Source: Micromonospora sp. MP36
Lineage (GTDB): Bacteria > Actinomycetota > Actinomycetes > Mycobacteriales > Micromonosporaceae
Assembly: GCF_008119785.1 (NCBI RefSeq)
Contig: NZ_VSFA01000010.1
Span: forward strand, 79,965-143,964
Reading direction: 5' to 3'
Length of the DNA stretch: 64,000 bases
Made by a program: the position numbers and the translations under genes. The notes under the pieces are model-generated. The model did no database searches and was not told the DNA's origin. It worked only from the letters and a program-made list of their open reading frames with translations. Shown piece by piece: positions 32,152 through 41,081 of the stretch. Position 1 is the stretch's first letter; each line of letters starts with the position of its first letter.

Positions 32152-32544
32152 TCAGCGGGACGGCACCAGGGTCAGCAGGCGGTCCCGGACCGGTGGGCCG
32201 GCCTCCTCGGCCGCGTCCGGGTCCGGCTGCACCTCGTCGCGCCAGGCGACGAGCATCGCCCGCCGCTCGCGCGGCGTGGTGCCGCCCCAGACGCCGTGGC
32301 AGTCGCCCACCTCCAGCGCCCAGGCCAGGCAGGACCCCTGGACGTCACAACTACGGCAGAGCGCCACGGCCGCGTCGGCCGGTTCGTTGGGTGCCGGAAA
32401 GAACGTCTCCGGGTCCACACTCTGGCAGGTCCCTCTGGTTCGCCACGCGTCGTCGTGTCGCCGCTCGCGCAGAGCCCGCAACAGTCGCGGATCTCGTCGT
32501 GCGGCAGCCACCTCGTGCGGGCGGGGCATACGTGCCCGTGTCAA
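32152..32544 (-). CDS. WhiB-family iron-sulfur regulator
   Basis: A 130-residue WhiB protein. The four cluster cysteines are in TCQSVDPETFF and CRSCDVQGSC, followed by GVWGGTTPRERRAM. An additional 45-residue basic N-terminus (ARRDPRLLRALRERRHDD) and an acidic C-terminus distinguish it from the WhiB1-like protein at 15557. TTG 32544 is chosen because GGGGGAGG lies 8 bp upstream; ATG 32529 has no such site. It lacks the AT-hook of WhiB7. I cannot assign a specific subfamily. Confidence 0.88.
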   Translation of the reverse strand: MTRARMPRPHEVAAARRDPRLLRALRERRHDDAWRTRGTCQSVDPETFFPAPNEPADAAVALCRSCDVQGSCLAWALEVGDCHGVWGGTTPRERRAMLVAWRDEVQPDPDAAEEAGPPVRDRLLTLVPSR

Positions 32545-32639
32545 TACACCCACCTCCCCCGTGGGACCGGCAATGATCATGAGAGATCGATGGATGTCAT
32601 CCGCCCCGTGCGAACAGACGCCCAACGCCGGCGCTGTGT

Positions 32640-32667
32640 TTTATCGCACTTCCGGACACGGGGACAA
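32640..32667 (-). promoter_or_regulatory. Candidate promoter for the second whiB gene
   Basis: On the minus strand, TTGTCC (32662-32667), 16 bp, then GATAAA (32640-32645). It lies about 95 bp upstream of the TTG start, in a locally AT-richer region. Confidence 0.4.
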
Positions 32668-32754
32668 GACTCTGCCGTAAACATGGCTAAACAACCGGGC
32701 GACGTTTCAGGCGTAACCCCGGCAAATCAGCACACGACAATGTGCCGACGGTGA

Positions 32755-33465
32755 TCAGAACAAGGTCATTTCCGAGACGCTCTCCTCTCGGCGCAGCGGA
32801 ACCCGGGCGATGAGGTCGGGACCGTCGTTGCGGACGTCGCCGACCGCCGGGGAGACCGGGCGGACCTCCAGCCCGGCGAGCCACTCCGGGGCCGGCGGGG
32901 CGAGCAGCGCCGCCGGCTCGCCGCCCGCGCCGAGCCAGGCGGCCCACCGCTCCCGGGGCAGCAGCAGCGGCATCCGGTCGTGCACCTCGGCCAGTTCGCC
33001 GACCGCCGGGGTGGTCAGCACGCTGAAGGTGAGCAGGTCGTGCCCCGCCGACTCCCAGAGCGACCAGATGCCCGCCAAGGCCAGCACCGACCCGTCGGTC
33101 GGCGTCATGTAGTACGGCTGCCGGCGGCCGCCCGGCTCACGGACCCACTCGTACCAGCCGTCGGCCGGCACCAGACAGCGCCGGCGGGCGAAGGACGGGG
33201 CGTACGCCCGGCTGGTGGCGACGGTCTCCGCCCGGGCGTTGATCATGCGGGCGGCGCCGGCGGCGTTGCGGGACCAGTGCGGGACCAACCCCCAGCGGCC
33301 GACGGAGAGCAGCCGGTGCCCCTCCGGCGCCAGCCGGACCAGCGGCACCGGATCGGTCGGGGCGACGTTGAAGTCCGGGCCGACCCCGCCGCCGGTCTCG
33401 TCGGACGACTCGAACAGCGCGCTCAGGTCGCCCGCGCTCCGGGTCGTCGCGTACCTCCCGCACAT
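32755..33465 (-). CDS. SOS response-associated peptidase (SRAP/YedK family)
   Basis: A 236-residue HMCES/YedK protein. After Met removal it begins CGRYATTRS; Cys2 forms the thiazolidine link to abasic DNA. Further signatures are RWGLVPHW, MINARAETVATSRAYAPSFARRRCLVPADGWYEW and VHDRMPLLL, with the catalytic histidine in VHDRMP. It shields abasic sites in single-stranded DNA. In M. tuberculosis the homologue also lies next to aroA. The enormous overlapping frame on this strand is not coding. Confidence 0.95.
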   Translation of the reverse strand: MCGRYATTRSAGDLSALFESSDETGGGVGPDFNVAPTDPVPLVRLAPEGHRLLSVGRWGLVPHWSRNAAGAARMINARAETVATSRAYAPSFARRRCLVPADGWYEWVREPGGRRQPYYMTPTDGSVLALAGIWSLWESAGHDLLTFSVLTTPAVGELAEVHDRMPLLLPRERWAAWLGAGGEPAALLAPPAPEWLAGLEVRPVSPAVGDVRNDGPDLIARVPLRREESVSEMTLF

Positions 33466-33561
33466 GGCGCACACGCTAACGCGCCGCCCCGGTTCCGGCT
33501 GTCCCGCCAGCCGGGAGCAGGCACGATGGGCGGTTCCACCGGTCCCGGGACTTGGCAGAAT

Positions 33562-34869
33562 GTGAGCGTGGGGAACCTTACCGCGACCCGGCGACCGCAG
33601 CCGTGGACCGCACCGACCGCCAGCGACCCGGTCGGCGCCACGCTGCGCCTGCCGGGCTCCAAGTCGATGACCGCCCGGGCCCTGGTGCTCGGCGCCCTGG
33701 CCAGCGGCCCGTCGACGCTCGACCGGCCGCTGCGCGCCCGGGACACCGAGCTGATGGCCGGCGGGCTGCGCGAGCTGGGCGCGCACATGTCGATCTCGGA
33801 CGACGAGCGCTGGCTCATCCGGCCGCACCGGCTGGTCGGCCCCGCCCACGTCGACGTCGGCCTGGCCGGCACGGTGATGCGCTTCCTGCCACCGGTGGCC
33901 GGGCTCGCCGAGGGGCGGGTCACCTTCGACGGCGACCCGCAGGCCCGGGTCCGCCCGCTCGGCCCGCTGATCGGGGCGTTGCGCGCCCTCGGCGTACGCA
34001 TCGACACCCCGCCGACCGGCAGCCTGCCGCTGGCGGTCCTCGGCGCCGGCCGGGTCACCGGCGGCGAGGTGGTGATCGACGCCTCCGCCTCCAGCCAGCT
34101 CGTCTCCGGGCTGCTGCTGGCCGCGCCCCGCTTCGAGCGGGGGGTGGTGGTCCGGCACGAGGGGCCGCCCGTCCCGTCCGCGCCGCACCTGCGGATGACG
34201 GTGCAGATGCTCCGGGCCGCCGGGGCGGCGGTCGACGACGCCACCCCCGACGTCTGGGCGGTCGAGCCCGGCCCGCTGACCGGGCGGGGCTGGGAGATCG
34301 AGCCGGACCTCTCCGGTGCCGTGCCGTTCTTCGCCGCCGCGCTGGTCACCGGCGGCGAGGTGACCCTCCAGGGCTGGCCGCGCAGCAGCATGCAGCCGGT
34401 CGAGCAGCTCCGCACGCTGCTGACCCGGATGGGTGGCGAGGTGACGCTGACCACCGCCGGGTTGACCGTCCGGGGCACCGGCAGCGTGCACGGCCTGGAC
34501 GCCGACCTCTCCGACGTCAGCGAGCTGACCCCGGCGCTGACCGCGCTGGCGATGCTCGCCGACTCGCCGTCCCGGCTGACCGGGATCGGGCACATCCGGG
34601 GGCACGAGACCGACCGGATCGCCGCCCTGGCCAAGGAGTTCACCGCGCTGGGCGCGGACATCACCGAGTCCGCCGACGGGCTGGAGATCCGGCCCCGCCC
34701 GCTGCGCGGCGGGACCTTCCAGACGTACGCCGACCACCGGATGGCGCACGCCGCGGCGGTCGCCGGGCTGGCCGTCCCCGGCATCGAGGTGGACGACGTG
34801 GCGTGCACCTCGAAGACCATGCCCGAGTTCCCGGCACTATGGTCAGGGATGGTGACCGGCAAGAGCTGA
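33562..34869 (+). CDS. aroA: 3-phosphoshikimate 1-carboxyvinyltransferase (EPSP synthase)
   Basis: A 435-residue EPSP synthase, the sixth step of the shikimate pathway, adding enolpyruvate to shikimate-3-phosphate. LRLPGSKSMTARALVLGALA is the PEP/shikimate-binding start. VGLAGTVMRFLPPVAGLA follows, where the usual GNAGT reads GLAGT. EPDLSGAVPFFAAALV, HIRGHETDRIAALAKEF and YADHRMAHAAAVAGL match the C-terminal motifs. GTG 33562 is used; GTG 33568 is equally possible. It overlaps the rsgA frame by 31 bp and starts an aroA-rsgA-hisN cluster. Confidence 0.96.
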   Translation: MSVGNLTATRRPQPWTAPTASDPVGATLRLPGSKSMTARALVLGALASGPSTLDRPLRARDTELMAGGLRELGAHMSISDDERWLIRPHRLVGPAHVDVGLAGTVMRFLPPVAGLAEGRVTFDGDPQARVRPLGPLIGALRALGVRIDTPPTGSLPLAVLGAGRVTGGEVVIDASASSQLVSGLLLAAPRFERGVVVRHEGPPVPSAPHLRMTVQMLRAAGAAVDDATPDVWAVEPGPLTGRGWEIEPDLSGAVPFFAAALVTGGEVTLQGWPRSSMQPVEQLRTLLTRMGGEVTLTTAGLTVRGTGSVHGLDADLSDVSELTPALTALAMLADSPSRLTGIGHIRGHETDRIAALAKEFTALGADITESADGLEIRPRPLRGGTFQTYADHRMAHAAAVAGLAVPGIEVDDVACTSKTMPEFPALWSGMVTGKS

Positions 34870-35939
34870 CGCGACGGGGGGACGTCCTGGCGACCAGGCG
34901 GCGGGAGTACGACGAGGACGACGTCCGGGTCCGACCCGGGAGGTCCTCGCGTCCGCGTACCCGGACCCGGCCACGGCACGAGAACGCGGTCGACGGGTTC
35001 GTGATCGCCGTCGACCGCGGGCGGTACACCTGCGTGCTCTCCGACGCCGGGCCGGACGCCCCGACCGTCACCGCGATGCGCGCCCGCGAGCTGGGCCGCA
35101 AGTCGGTGGTGGTGGGTGACCGGGTCGGGCTGGTCGGCGACACCTCGGGTGCGCCCGGCGCGCTGGCCCGGATCGTCCGGATCGCCGAGCGCACCTCCGT
35201 GCTGCGGCGCACCGCCGAGGACGACGCGACCACCGCCGAGGGACGGCTGGAACGGGTGGTGGTGGCCAATGCCGACCAGCTCGTGATCGTCAGTGCGCTG
35301 GCCGACCCGCCGCCGCGCACCGGGTTCATCGACCGCTGCCTGGTGGCCGCGTACGACGCCGACATCGAGCCGCTGCTCTGCCTCACCAAGGCCGACCTGG
35401 CCGGGCCCGAGGCGGTCCTCGACTACTACACCGAGCTGGAACTGCCGTACGTGCTGATCCGGCCGGACTCGCCGCTGGACGCGCTGCGCGCGCTGCTGGC
35501 CGGGCGGGTCTCGGTGCTGGTCGGCCACTCCGGGGTGGGCAAGTCGACGCTGGTCAACCGCCTGGTGCCGGAGGCCGACCGGGCGGTCGGCACGGTCAGC
35601 GCCATCGGCCGGGGGCGGCACACCTCCACCAGCGCGGTGGCGCTGCGGCTGCCCGATGTCGCCGGGGGCTGGATCATCGACACCCCCGGGGTACGCAGCT
35701 TCGGGCTGGCACACGTCTCCGCGGACAGCCTGCTGCACGGCTTCCCCGACCTGGTGGAGGCGACGGTCGACTGCCCGCCGAACTGCCCGCACACGGCCGA
35801 CGCGCCGGACTGCGCGCTGGACGCCTGGGTGGCCGCCGGCAAGGCCGACCCGCGCCGGCTGGCGTCGTACCGCCGGCTGCTGGCCTCCCGCAGCGGCGAG
35901 GTCGACCCCCGCGAGCCGAGCCGGCGGGGCGAGGAGTGA
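34839..35939 (+). CDS. rsgA: Ribosome small subunit-dependent GTPase A
   Basis: A 366-residue circularly permuted GTPase for 30S maturation. After the OB fold (FVIAVDRGRYTCVL), the G4 motif LTKADL precedes G1 VLVGHSGVGKSTLVNRL, then G3 DTPGVRSFGL. The zinc knuckle near the C-terminus is DCPPNCPHTADAPDCAL. ATG 34839 is the only in-frame standard start but adds about 16 residues before the conserved REYDEDDVRVRPGR. A CTG at 34887, with GGGGGGAC just upstream, matches the Streptomyces start better. It overlaps aroA under the first choice. Confidence 0.94.
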   Translation: MVRDGDRQELTRRGDVLATRRREYDEDDVRVRPGRSSRPRTRTRPRHENAVDGFVIAVDRGRYTCVLSDAGPDAPTVTAMRARELGRKSVVVGDRVGLVGDTSGAPGALARIVRIAERTSVLRRTAEDDATTAEGRLERVVVANADQLVIVSALADPPPRTGFIDRCLVAAYDADIEPLLCLTKADLAGPEAVLDYYTELELPYVLIRPDSPLDALRALLAGRVSVLVGHSGVGKSTLVNRLVPEADRAVGTVSAIGRGRHTSTSAVALRLPDVAGGWIIDTPGVRSFGLAHVSADSLLHGFPDLVEATVDCPPNCPHTADAPDCALDAWVAAGKADPRRLASYRRLLASRSGEVDPREPSRRGEE

Positions 35940-35990
35940 GCCGGTGGGCCCCGGCGACCCGGCGGCGGGTTGACCGTTAGCGTGTCCGGC

Positions 35991-36800
35991 ATGACCGGGT
36001 ACGCCGACGATCTCGCCCTCGCCCACCTGCTCGCCGACGCCGCCGACGCCGTCTCCACGGCCCGGTTCGGCGCCCTCGACCTGCGGGTCGAGGCCAAGCC
36101 CGACCTCACCCCGGTCTCCGACGCGGACACCGCCGTCGAGCGGCGGATCCGGGACCTGCTGGCCGAGCACCGGCCGGGTGACGGCCTGCTCGGCGAGGAG
36201 TACGGCGAGCAGCCCGCCACTGGCGCGGACGGGCGGCGCTGGGTGGTCGACCCGATCGACGGCACCAAGAACTTCGTCCGGGGCGTACCGATCTGGGCCA
36301 CCCTGATCGCCCTGCTGGAAGGGGACCGCCCGGTCCTCGGCCTGGTCTCCGCTCCGGCGCTGGGGCGGCGCTGGTGGGCCGCCCTCGGCGCGGGCGCGTA
36401 CGCCGGCCCCGACCTGGCCACCGGGGCGCCGATCCGGGTCTCCGCGGTCGGCGCGCTGGCCGATGCCAGCTTCTGCTACTCCTCGCTGACCGGGTGGGAG
36501 GAGGCGGGCCGGCTGGACGCCGTCCTGCAGGTCATGCGGGACGCCTGGCGCAGCCGGGCGTACGGCGACTTCTACGGCTACATGCTGCTGGCCGAGGGGG
36601 CGCTGGACGTGATGGTGGAGCCGGAGCTGTCGCTCTGGGACATCGCCGCGCTGGTCCCGATCGTCACCGAGGCGGGCGGGACGTTCACGGACCTGTCCGG
36701 CCGCCCGGCGCCGGCCGGCGGGGAGAACAGCGCGATCGCGACCAACGGAGCGCTGCACGGCGACATCCTGGCCCGGCTCGGCCGGCCGGCCGTACGCTGA
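35991..36800 (+). CDS. hisN: Histidinol-phosphatase, inositol monophosphatase family
   Basis: A 269-residue IMPase-superfamily phosphatase. The metal site is LLGEEYGE, then WVVDPIDGTKNFVRGVPIWATLIAL (DPIDGTxNF motif), and SLWDIAALVPIVTEAGG near the C-terminus. In actinobacteria the gene next to aroA-rsgA is HisN, which dephosphorylates histidinol phosphate; inositol phosphatase is the alternative. ATG 35991 is 51 bp after rsgA and matches the family start. Confidence 0.9.
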   Translation: MTGYADDLALAHLLADAADAVSTARFGALDLRVEAKPDLTPVSDADTAVERRIRDLLAEHRPGDGLLGEEYGEQPATGADGRRWVVDPIDGTKNFVRGVPIWATLIALLEGDRPVLGLVSAPALGRRWWAALGAGAYAGPDLATGAPIRVSAVGALADASFCYSSLTGWEEAGRLDAVLQVMRDAWRSRAYGDFYGYMLLAEGALDVMVEPELSLWDIAALVPIVTEAGGTFTDLSGRPAPAGGENSAIATNGALHGDILARLGRPAVR

Positions 36801-36827
36801 CCCGCCGGTAGCCTCTATCCTCGCCAG

Positions 36828-37751
36828 GTGGTGTCCTCCGGTTGGTGCTTCCTCGCGGCCATGATCGTCGCGTACGGCTTCGCCAACCTCCTCCAGTCGG
36901 TGGCCGCGGCGCGGACCACGGTGCACCACACCTTCGACCCCGGGCTGCTGCTCCGGCTGGCCAGCCACCGCACCTACCTGGTCGGCCTGCTGTGCCAGGT
37001 CACCGGTTTCGTGCTGGCCTTCCTGGCCCGGCGCGACCTGCCGCTCTTCCTGGTCCAGGCCAGCGTGGCGGCCGGCCTCGGGGTGACCGCCCTGCTCGGC
37101 GTGCTGGTGCTCAAGTGGCGGCTGCCGGCCGCCGAGATCGCGCTGCTCGGGCTGCTCTTCGGCGGGATCACCGCGCTGGTGCTGGCCGCCCAGCCGGCGC
37201 CGTCGCGACAACTCGGCGCCACCGGGCTGATCGGCCTGGCGGCGGCGCTCGGCGTAATCGGTGTGCTCGGCTTCTTCGCCGCCCGGCTGCACGGCGCGCC
37301 CGGCTCGGTGGCGCTCGGCTCGCTGGCCGGGATGGCGTTCTCCGCCGCGGCGGTGGCCGCCCGGCCGCTCGCCTCGGCCGACACCGCGGAGGCGTTCGTC
37401 CGCGACCCGCTGCTCTACCTGCTGATCGCCCACTCGGTGGTCGGGCAGCTGCTGCTCGGCCTGGCGATGCAGCGCGGCTCCACCACGGCGGCGGTGGCCG
37501 CGATGGACGCGGCCGGGGCGGTGCCCGCGGCGATCATCGGCCTGCTGCTGCTCAACGACCGGATCTGGCCGGGGCGGGAGTGGCTGGCCGGGATCGGCTT
37601 CCTGGCCACCCTGGTGTCGGTGGTGGGCCTGACCCGGTACGCCGAGCCGCAGCACCACCACGCGGTGGCTCGCGACCGGGAGCGCCCGATGATCGGCGCC
37701 GGCGCCGTCGTCCGGCCCCGCCACTGGGCCGGCCCGGAGTCCGGCCGCTGA
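36828..37751 (+). CDS. DMT-like integral membrane protein
   Basis: A 307-residue protein with about nine hydrophobic segments, beginning SSGWCFLAAMIVAYGFANLLQSVAA. Residues from LLIAHSVVGQLLLGLAMQRGSTTAAVAAMDAAGA to IGLLLLNDRIWPGREWLAGIGF recall the second EamA repeat of drug/metabolite transporters. The last 35 residues form a polar cytoplasmic tail. It starts at GTG 36828, 28 bp after hisN, so it may share the aroA-rsgA-hisN transcript. Substrate unknown. It is convergent with the glycosyltransferase gene. Confidence 0.78.
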   Translation: MVSSGWCFLAAMIVAYGFANLLQSVAAARTTVHHTFDPGLLLRLASHRTYLVGLLCQVTGFVLAFLARRDLPLFLVQASVAAGLGVTALLGVLVLKWRLPAAEIALLGLLFGGITALVLAAQPAPSRQLGATGLIGLAAALGVIGVLGFFAARLHGAPGSVALGSLAGMAFSAAAVAARPLASADTAEAFVRDPLLYLLIAHSVVGQLLLGLAMQRGSTTAAVAAMDAAGAVPAAIIGLLLLNDRIWPGREWLAGIGFLATLVSVVGLTRYAEPQHHHAVARDRERPMIGAGAVVRPRHWAGPESGR

Positions 37752-37752
37752 G

Positions 37753-38949
37753 TCAGGCCGCCTCCACCGGCTTGCGCCGGGCGACCACCCGTTCGTAGAG
37801 CCGCTCCAGCGCCCCGGCCGTCCGCTCCCAGGTGTAGCTGCACCGGACCCGGTCCACCGCGGCGTGCCCGTACGCGAACCGCCCGGCGTTGTCGGCCAGC
37901 AGCCGGCGCAGGGTGACCCCGAGGGCCCGCACGTCGCCGGGCGGGACCAGCCGCCCGGTCACCTCGTCGACCACCGCGTCGGCGATGCCGCCCATCGCGT
38001 AGCCGACCACCGGCACGCCGCAGGCCATCGCCTCCAGCGACACCCGCCCGGCCGACGAGTAGTGCGGGGTGCAGGCGACCACGTCGGCGGAGCGGTACCA
38101 GGTGGCCATCTGGTCGTGCGGGACCGTGCCCACCAGCTTCACCTGCTCGGCCACCCCGGTCTGCTCGGCCAGCTCGCGCAGCCGGCGCGCCTCCGCGTGG
38201 TCGGCGAGCCGCTCGGCGGGCGGGCCGCCGGCGATCACCAGCTCGGCGTCGCCGACCAGTCGCATCGCCCGGACCAGGTCCTCGTGGCCGTGGGCCGGGG
38301 AGAGCCCGCCGACGGAGAGGATGCGGGAGCGCTGGTCCCGGGGCGCCGCCTCGCCGTCCGGGTGGAACTGCGCGGTGTCCACCCCGGTCGGCACCATCGC
38401 CACGGAGGTGCGCTGCAGCCCCATCCGGGTCAGCTCGTCGACCTCGTCGTTGCACTGGGCGACCGCGATGTCCACCGCCCGGGTCAGCGCCCGTTCCAGC
38501 GGGATCCGCTCCCCCGGCCCGTCGTACCGCTGGCCGAGGTGGCGCAGTTGCTCGACGCCGAGCGAGTGGAAGGTCTGCACGACCGGGATGTCGGTCTCGC
38601 GTACGCCGTGCGCGGCGGCCAGGCCGCCGACCCAGTAGTGCCCGTGCACCACGTCGGGCGTCCAGTCATCCGACCACCGCTGCGCCAGCCAGCGACCGAA
38701 CTCGGCCACGTGCGGCACCAGCGCGGCGGTGGGCAACGAGGTGGGCGGACCGACCGGCACCCGCTCCAGCCGGTAGCCGTCCAGCTCGACCCGCTCCGGC
38801 TGCCCCGGCTCGTCGCGGCGCTCGTAGACCCGGACGTCGTGACCCCGTGCGGCGAGTTCGGCCGCCACCCGCGCGATGTGCTGGTGGGTGCCGACGGTGG
38901 GACCGTCGACGGACGGGCCGGCGTGCGCGCACACTAGGCCGACGCGCAT
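37753..38949 (-). CDS. Glycosyltransferase family 1/4 (GT-B, retaining)
   Basis: A 398-residue retaining glycosyltransferase. The N-terminal Rossmann domain begins RVGLVCAHAGPSVDGPTVGTHQH with the GxxxxH donor-side loop. The C-terminal domain has ILSVGGLSPAHGHEDLVRAM, KLVGTVPHDQMATWYRSADV and CTPHYSSAGRVSLEAMACGVPVVG, where the E-x7-E motif binds nucleotide sugar. The pattern resembles MshA and trehalose/sucrose-phosphate-type transferases, but MshA would be expected to be longer and closer in sequence. ATG 38949. The sugar acceptor is unknown. Confidence 0.88.
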   Translation of the reverse strand: MRVGLVCAHAGPSVDGPTVGTHQHIARVAAELAARGHDVRVYERRDEPGQPERVELDGYRLERVPVGPPTSLPTAALVPHVAEFGRWLAQRWSDDWTPDVVHGHYWVGGLAAAHGVRETDIPVVQTFHSLGVEQLRHLGQRYDGPGERIPLERALTRAVDIAVAQCNDEVDELTRMGLQRTSVAMVPTGVDTAQFHPDGEAAPRDQRSRILSVGGLSPAHGHEDLVRAMRLVGDAELVIAGGPPAERLADHAEARRLRELAEQTGVAEQVKLVGTVPHDQMATWYRSADVVACTPHYSSAGRVSLEAMACGVPVVGYAMGGIADAVVDEVTGRLVPPGDVRALGVTLRRLLADNAGRFAYGHAAVDRVRCSYTWERTAGALERLYERVVARRKPVEAA

Positions 38950-39183
38950 GGTGCACCTCCATGCGTTCTATCGAGCGGTGGTCCTCCGGTCAGAGGGTCC
39001 CATTAACCCGGCCCTGCTGCGCCGAAACCTGGCAGATCGGGATCGGACCGACGCACCCGGCGCGAGGGTGGCCAGCGGGACGTTCCGCCGGCTTCGCGAC
39101 TCCTGCCCGGAACCGCCCCGGCGCCCCGCGATCCGGGCTGTCCCGGCCGCATGATCGCCCCCGACCGGGGGTACCGGCGGAGC

Positions 39184-40182
39184 ATGCCGCTCACCCGCGA
39201 CCTCGGCGACGCCACGGTGGTGATCACCGGCGCGTCCAGCGGCATCGGCGCGGCCACCGCGTACGAGCTGGCCCGGCGGGGCGCCGACGTGGTGCTGGCG
39301 GCCCGGACCGAGGAGGCGCTGCGCCAGGTCGCCGAGCGCTGCCGGCGACTGGGCGGGCAGGCGCTAGTCGTACCCACGGATGTGACCGACCCGGTGGCCG
39401 TGGAGCGGCTCGCGGCGCGGGCGGCCGCGGAGTTCGGCCGGATCGACGCCTGGATCAACAACGCCGCGGTGAGCGCGGTGGGGCTCTTCGACGAGATCCC
39501 GGTGGAGGAGTTCCGCCGGGTCGTGGCGGTGAACCTGCTCGGCACGGTGCATGGGACGAAGGCGGCGCTGCCCTGGCTCGAGGCGGCCGGCGGCGGGGTC
39601 CTGGTCAACAACGCATCCGTGCTGGCCGAGGTGGCGATGCCCTACCAGTCCGCGTACAACGCGACGAAGCACGGCATCCGCGGGCTGGCCGACACGGTCC
39701 GGCAGGAGCTGCGGGTCACCGGCCGCGGCAACATCTCCATCTGCACGGTGCTGCCGGCCAGCATCGACACCCCGTTCTTCCGGCACGCCGCCAACCACAG
39801 CCGGCACGAGCTGACCCCGCCCCCACCGGTCTACCCGCCGGAGGTGGTGGCCGAGACGATCGTGCGACTGCTGCGCCGGCCCCGTCGTGAGGCGTACGCC
39901 GGGGGCGCGGCCCGGCTGTTCGGGCTGCAGTGGCGGCTCGCGCCGGCGCTGGCCGAGCGAATGCTCGGCTGGTACACCGCCCGCACCCAGTTCGGCCCGG
40001 GCGTACGCCTGCCCAGCACCGGCAACGTGTTCACGCCGGACGCGGCGGCCGAGCGGACCGGCGGTTGGCACGGCCGGCGGCGCCAGCTGGTCCGGATCAC
40101 GGCGGCGTTCGGGCTGGCCGCGGCGGGCACCGCCGTGGGCACCCTGGCCGCCCTGACCCGACGCGCGCGGGTGGACCGCTGA
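39184..40182 (+). CDS. Short-chain dehydrogenase/reductase with C-terminal extension
   Basis: A 332-residue SDR. TVVITGASSGIGAATA is the NAD(P)-binding TGxxxGIG motif, INNAAVSAVG is NNAG-like, VLVNNASVLAEV has the catalytic serine region, and YQSAYNATKHGI gives the YxxxK pair. The domain ends near residue 245; the remaining 85 residues form a helical extension with a hydrophobic segment near the C-terminus. Such extended SDRs are often membrane-associated. ATG 39184 follows GGCGGAG. A TGATG links it to the next gene. Confidence 0.9.
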   Translation: MPLTRDLGDATVVITGASSGIGAATAYELARRGADVVLAARTEEALRQVAERCRRLGGQALVVPTDVTDPVAVERLAARAAAEFGRIDAWINNAAVSAVGLFDEIPVEEFRRVVAVNLLGTVHGTKAALPWLEAAGGGVLVNNASVLAEVAMPYQSAYNATKHGIRGLADTVRQELRVTGRGNISICTVLPASIDTPFFRHAANHSRHELTPPPPVYPPEVVAETIVRLLRRPRREAYAGGAARLFGLQWRLAPALAERMLGWYTARTQFGPGVRLPSTGNVFTPDAAAERTGGWHGRRRQLVRITAAFGLAAAGTAVGTLAALTRRARVDR

Positions 40183-40970
40183 TGAAGCGCATCGACCGGC
40201 CGGATGCGGGGGTCGGGCCGGGCATGCACAATGGGACGATCATGCCGACGGATGTGCGCTGCCTGGTGGAGACGGATGACTCCTCCGCGGTCGTCAGGCT
40301 GACCGGCGTGCTCGACCTGGCCGGCGTCGACACCGTCCGGGAGGCGCTGCTCGCCCGGCTCTGGCAGCGGCCGGGCCCAGTGATCGTCGACCTGTCCGGG
40401 GTCGTGATCGCCGAGCCGGGGGCCCGCGCCGCCGTCGACGACGTGTACCGCACGGTGGCCGACTGGCCGGCCGCCGGCGTGCTGGTGCTCGACCCGGCGG
40501 GCCGCGCCGGTGACGCCGCCCCGGTCTACCCGTCCCTGGACGAGGCGCAGGCCGCGTTGGCCGACGCGCCGCTCGCGGCGGTGCTGACCGCGGACCTGCC
40601 CCCGGTGGTGGGGTCGGCCCGCGAGGTCCGCGCGCTGGTCACCGACGGCTGCGCGCGGTGGGGGGTGCCGGAGCTGGCCGAGCCGGGCTGCATCGCGGTC
40701 ACCGAGATGGTGAACAACGTGGTCGCCCACGCCGGGACGCCGATGACCGTCCGGGTGGCCCCGCAGGACAGCGCCCTGCACCTGGCGGTCGGCGACCACT
40801 CGGCGCGGCGGCCCGCGTACGCCGGGCTGGCCCCGCTCACCTCGACCGGTGGCCGCGGGCTGCTGCTCATCGACACGCTCGCCCGGCGGTGGGGCACCAC
40901 CCCGCTGCCGGACGGCAAGGTCGTCTGGTGCGTCCTGCACGCCGAGGACGAGGCGGCCTTCCGCGGCTGA
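40182..40970 (+). CDS. STAS domain fused to anti-sigma-type HATPase
   Basis: A 262-residue fusion. Residues about 25-125 are an STAS domain (VRLTGVLDLAGVDTVREAL, VIVDLSGVVIAEPGARAAV), though the phosphorylated serine of classical antagonists is replaced by E-P-G-A. Residues about 150-262 form an HATPase_c2 domain with ITEMVNNVVAHAGTPM (N box), LHLAVGDHSARRP (G1-like) and TGGRGLLLIDTLARRWG (G2). ATG 40182 overlaps the SDR stop; ATG 40242 is an alternative that removes 20 residues. It may be a self-contained partner-switch module. Confidence 0.82.
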   Translation: MKRIDRPDAGVGPGMHNGTIMPTDVRCLVETDDSSAVVRLTGVLDLAGVDTVREALLARLWQRPGPVIVDLSGVVIAEPGARAAVDDVYRTVADWPAAGVLVLDPAGRAGDAAPVYPSLDEAQAALADAPLAAVLTADLPPVVGSAREVRALVTDGCARWGVPELAEPGCIAVTEMVNNVVAHAGTPMTVRVAPQDSALHLAVGDHSARRPAYAGLAPLTSTGGRGLLLIDTLARRWGTTPLPDGKVVWCVLHAEDEAAFRG

Positions 40971-41081
40971 CCGGCGATCGAGCCCGGCATCCTGGCCGGA
41001 TCGCCCAGTTTCCGTCCGTTCCTCCCGATCCACGCCGCCGGACCCGGTTAATGCGGTCAGCTCGGTGGGTAGTGACCGGTC

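Noticed and set aside
33423..37724. 1433-codon open frame on the minus strand
   Set aside because: It spans SRAP, aroA, rsgA, hisN and the DMT gene in other frames. The composition (Arg/Ala/Pro-rich, no domains) is that of a high-GC shadow frame; only its 3' neighbour in another frame, SRAP, is real.
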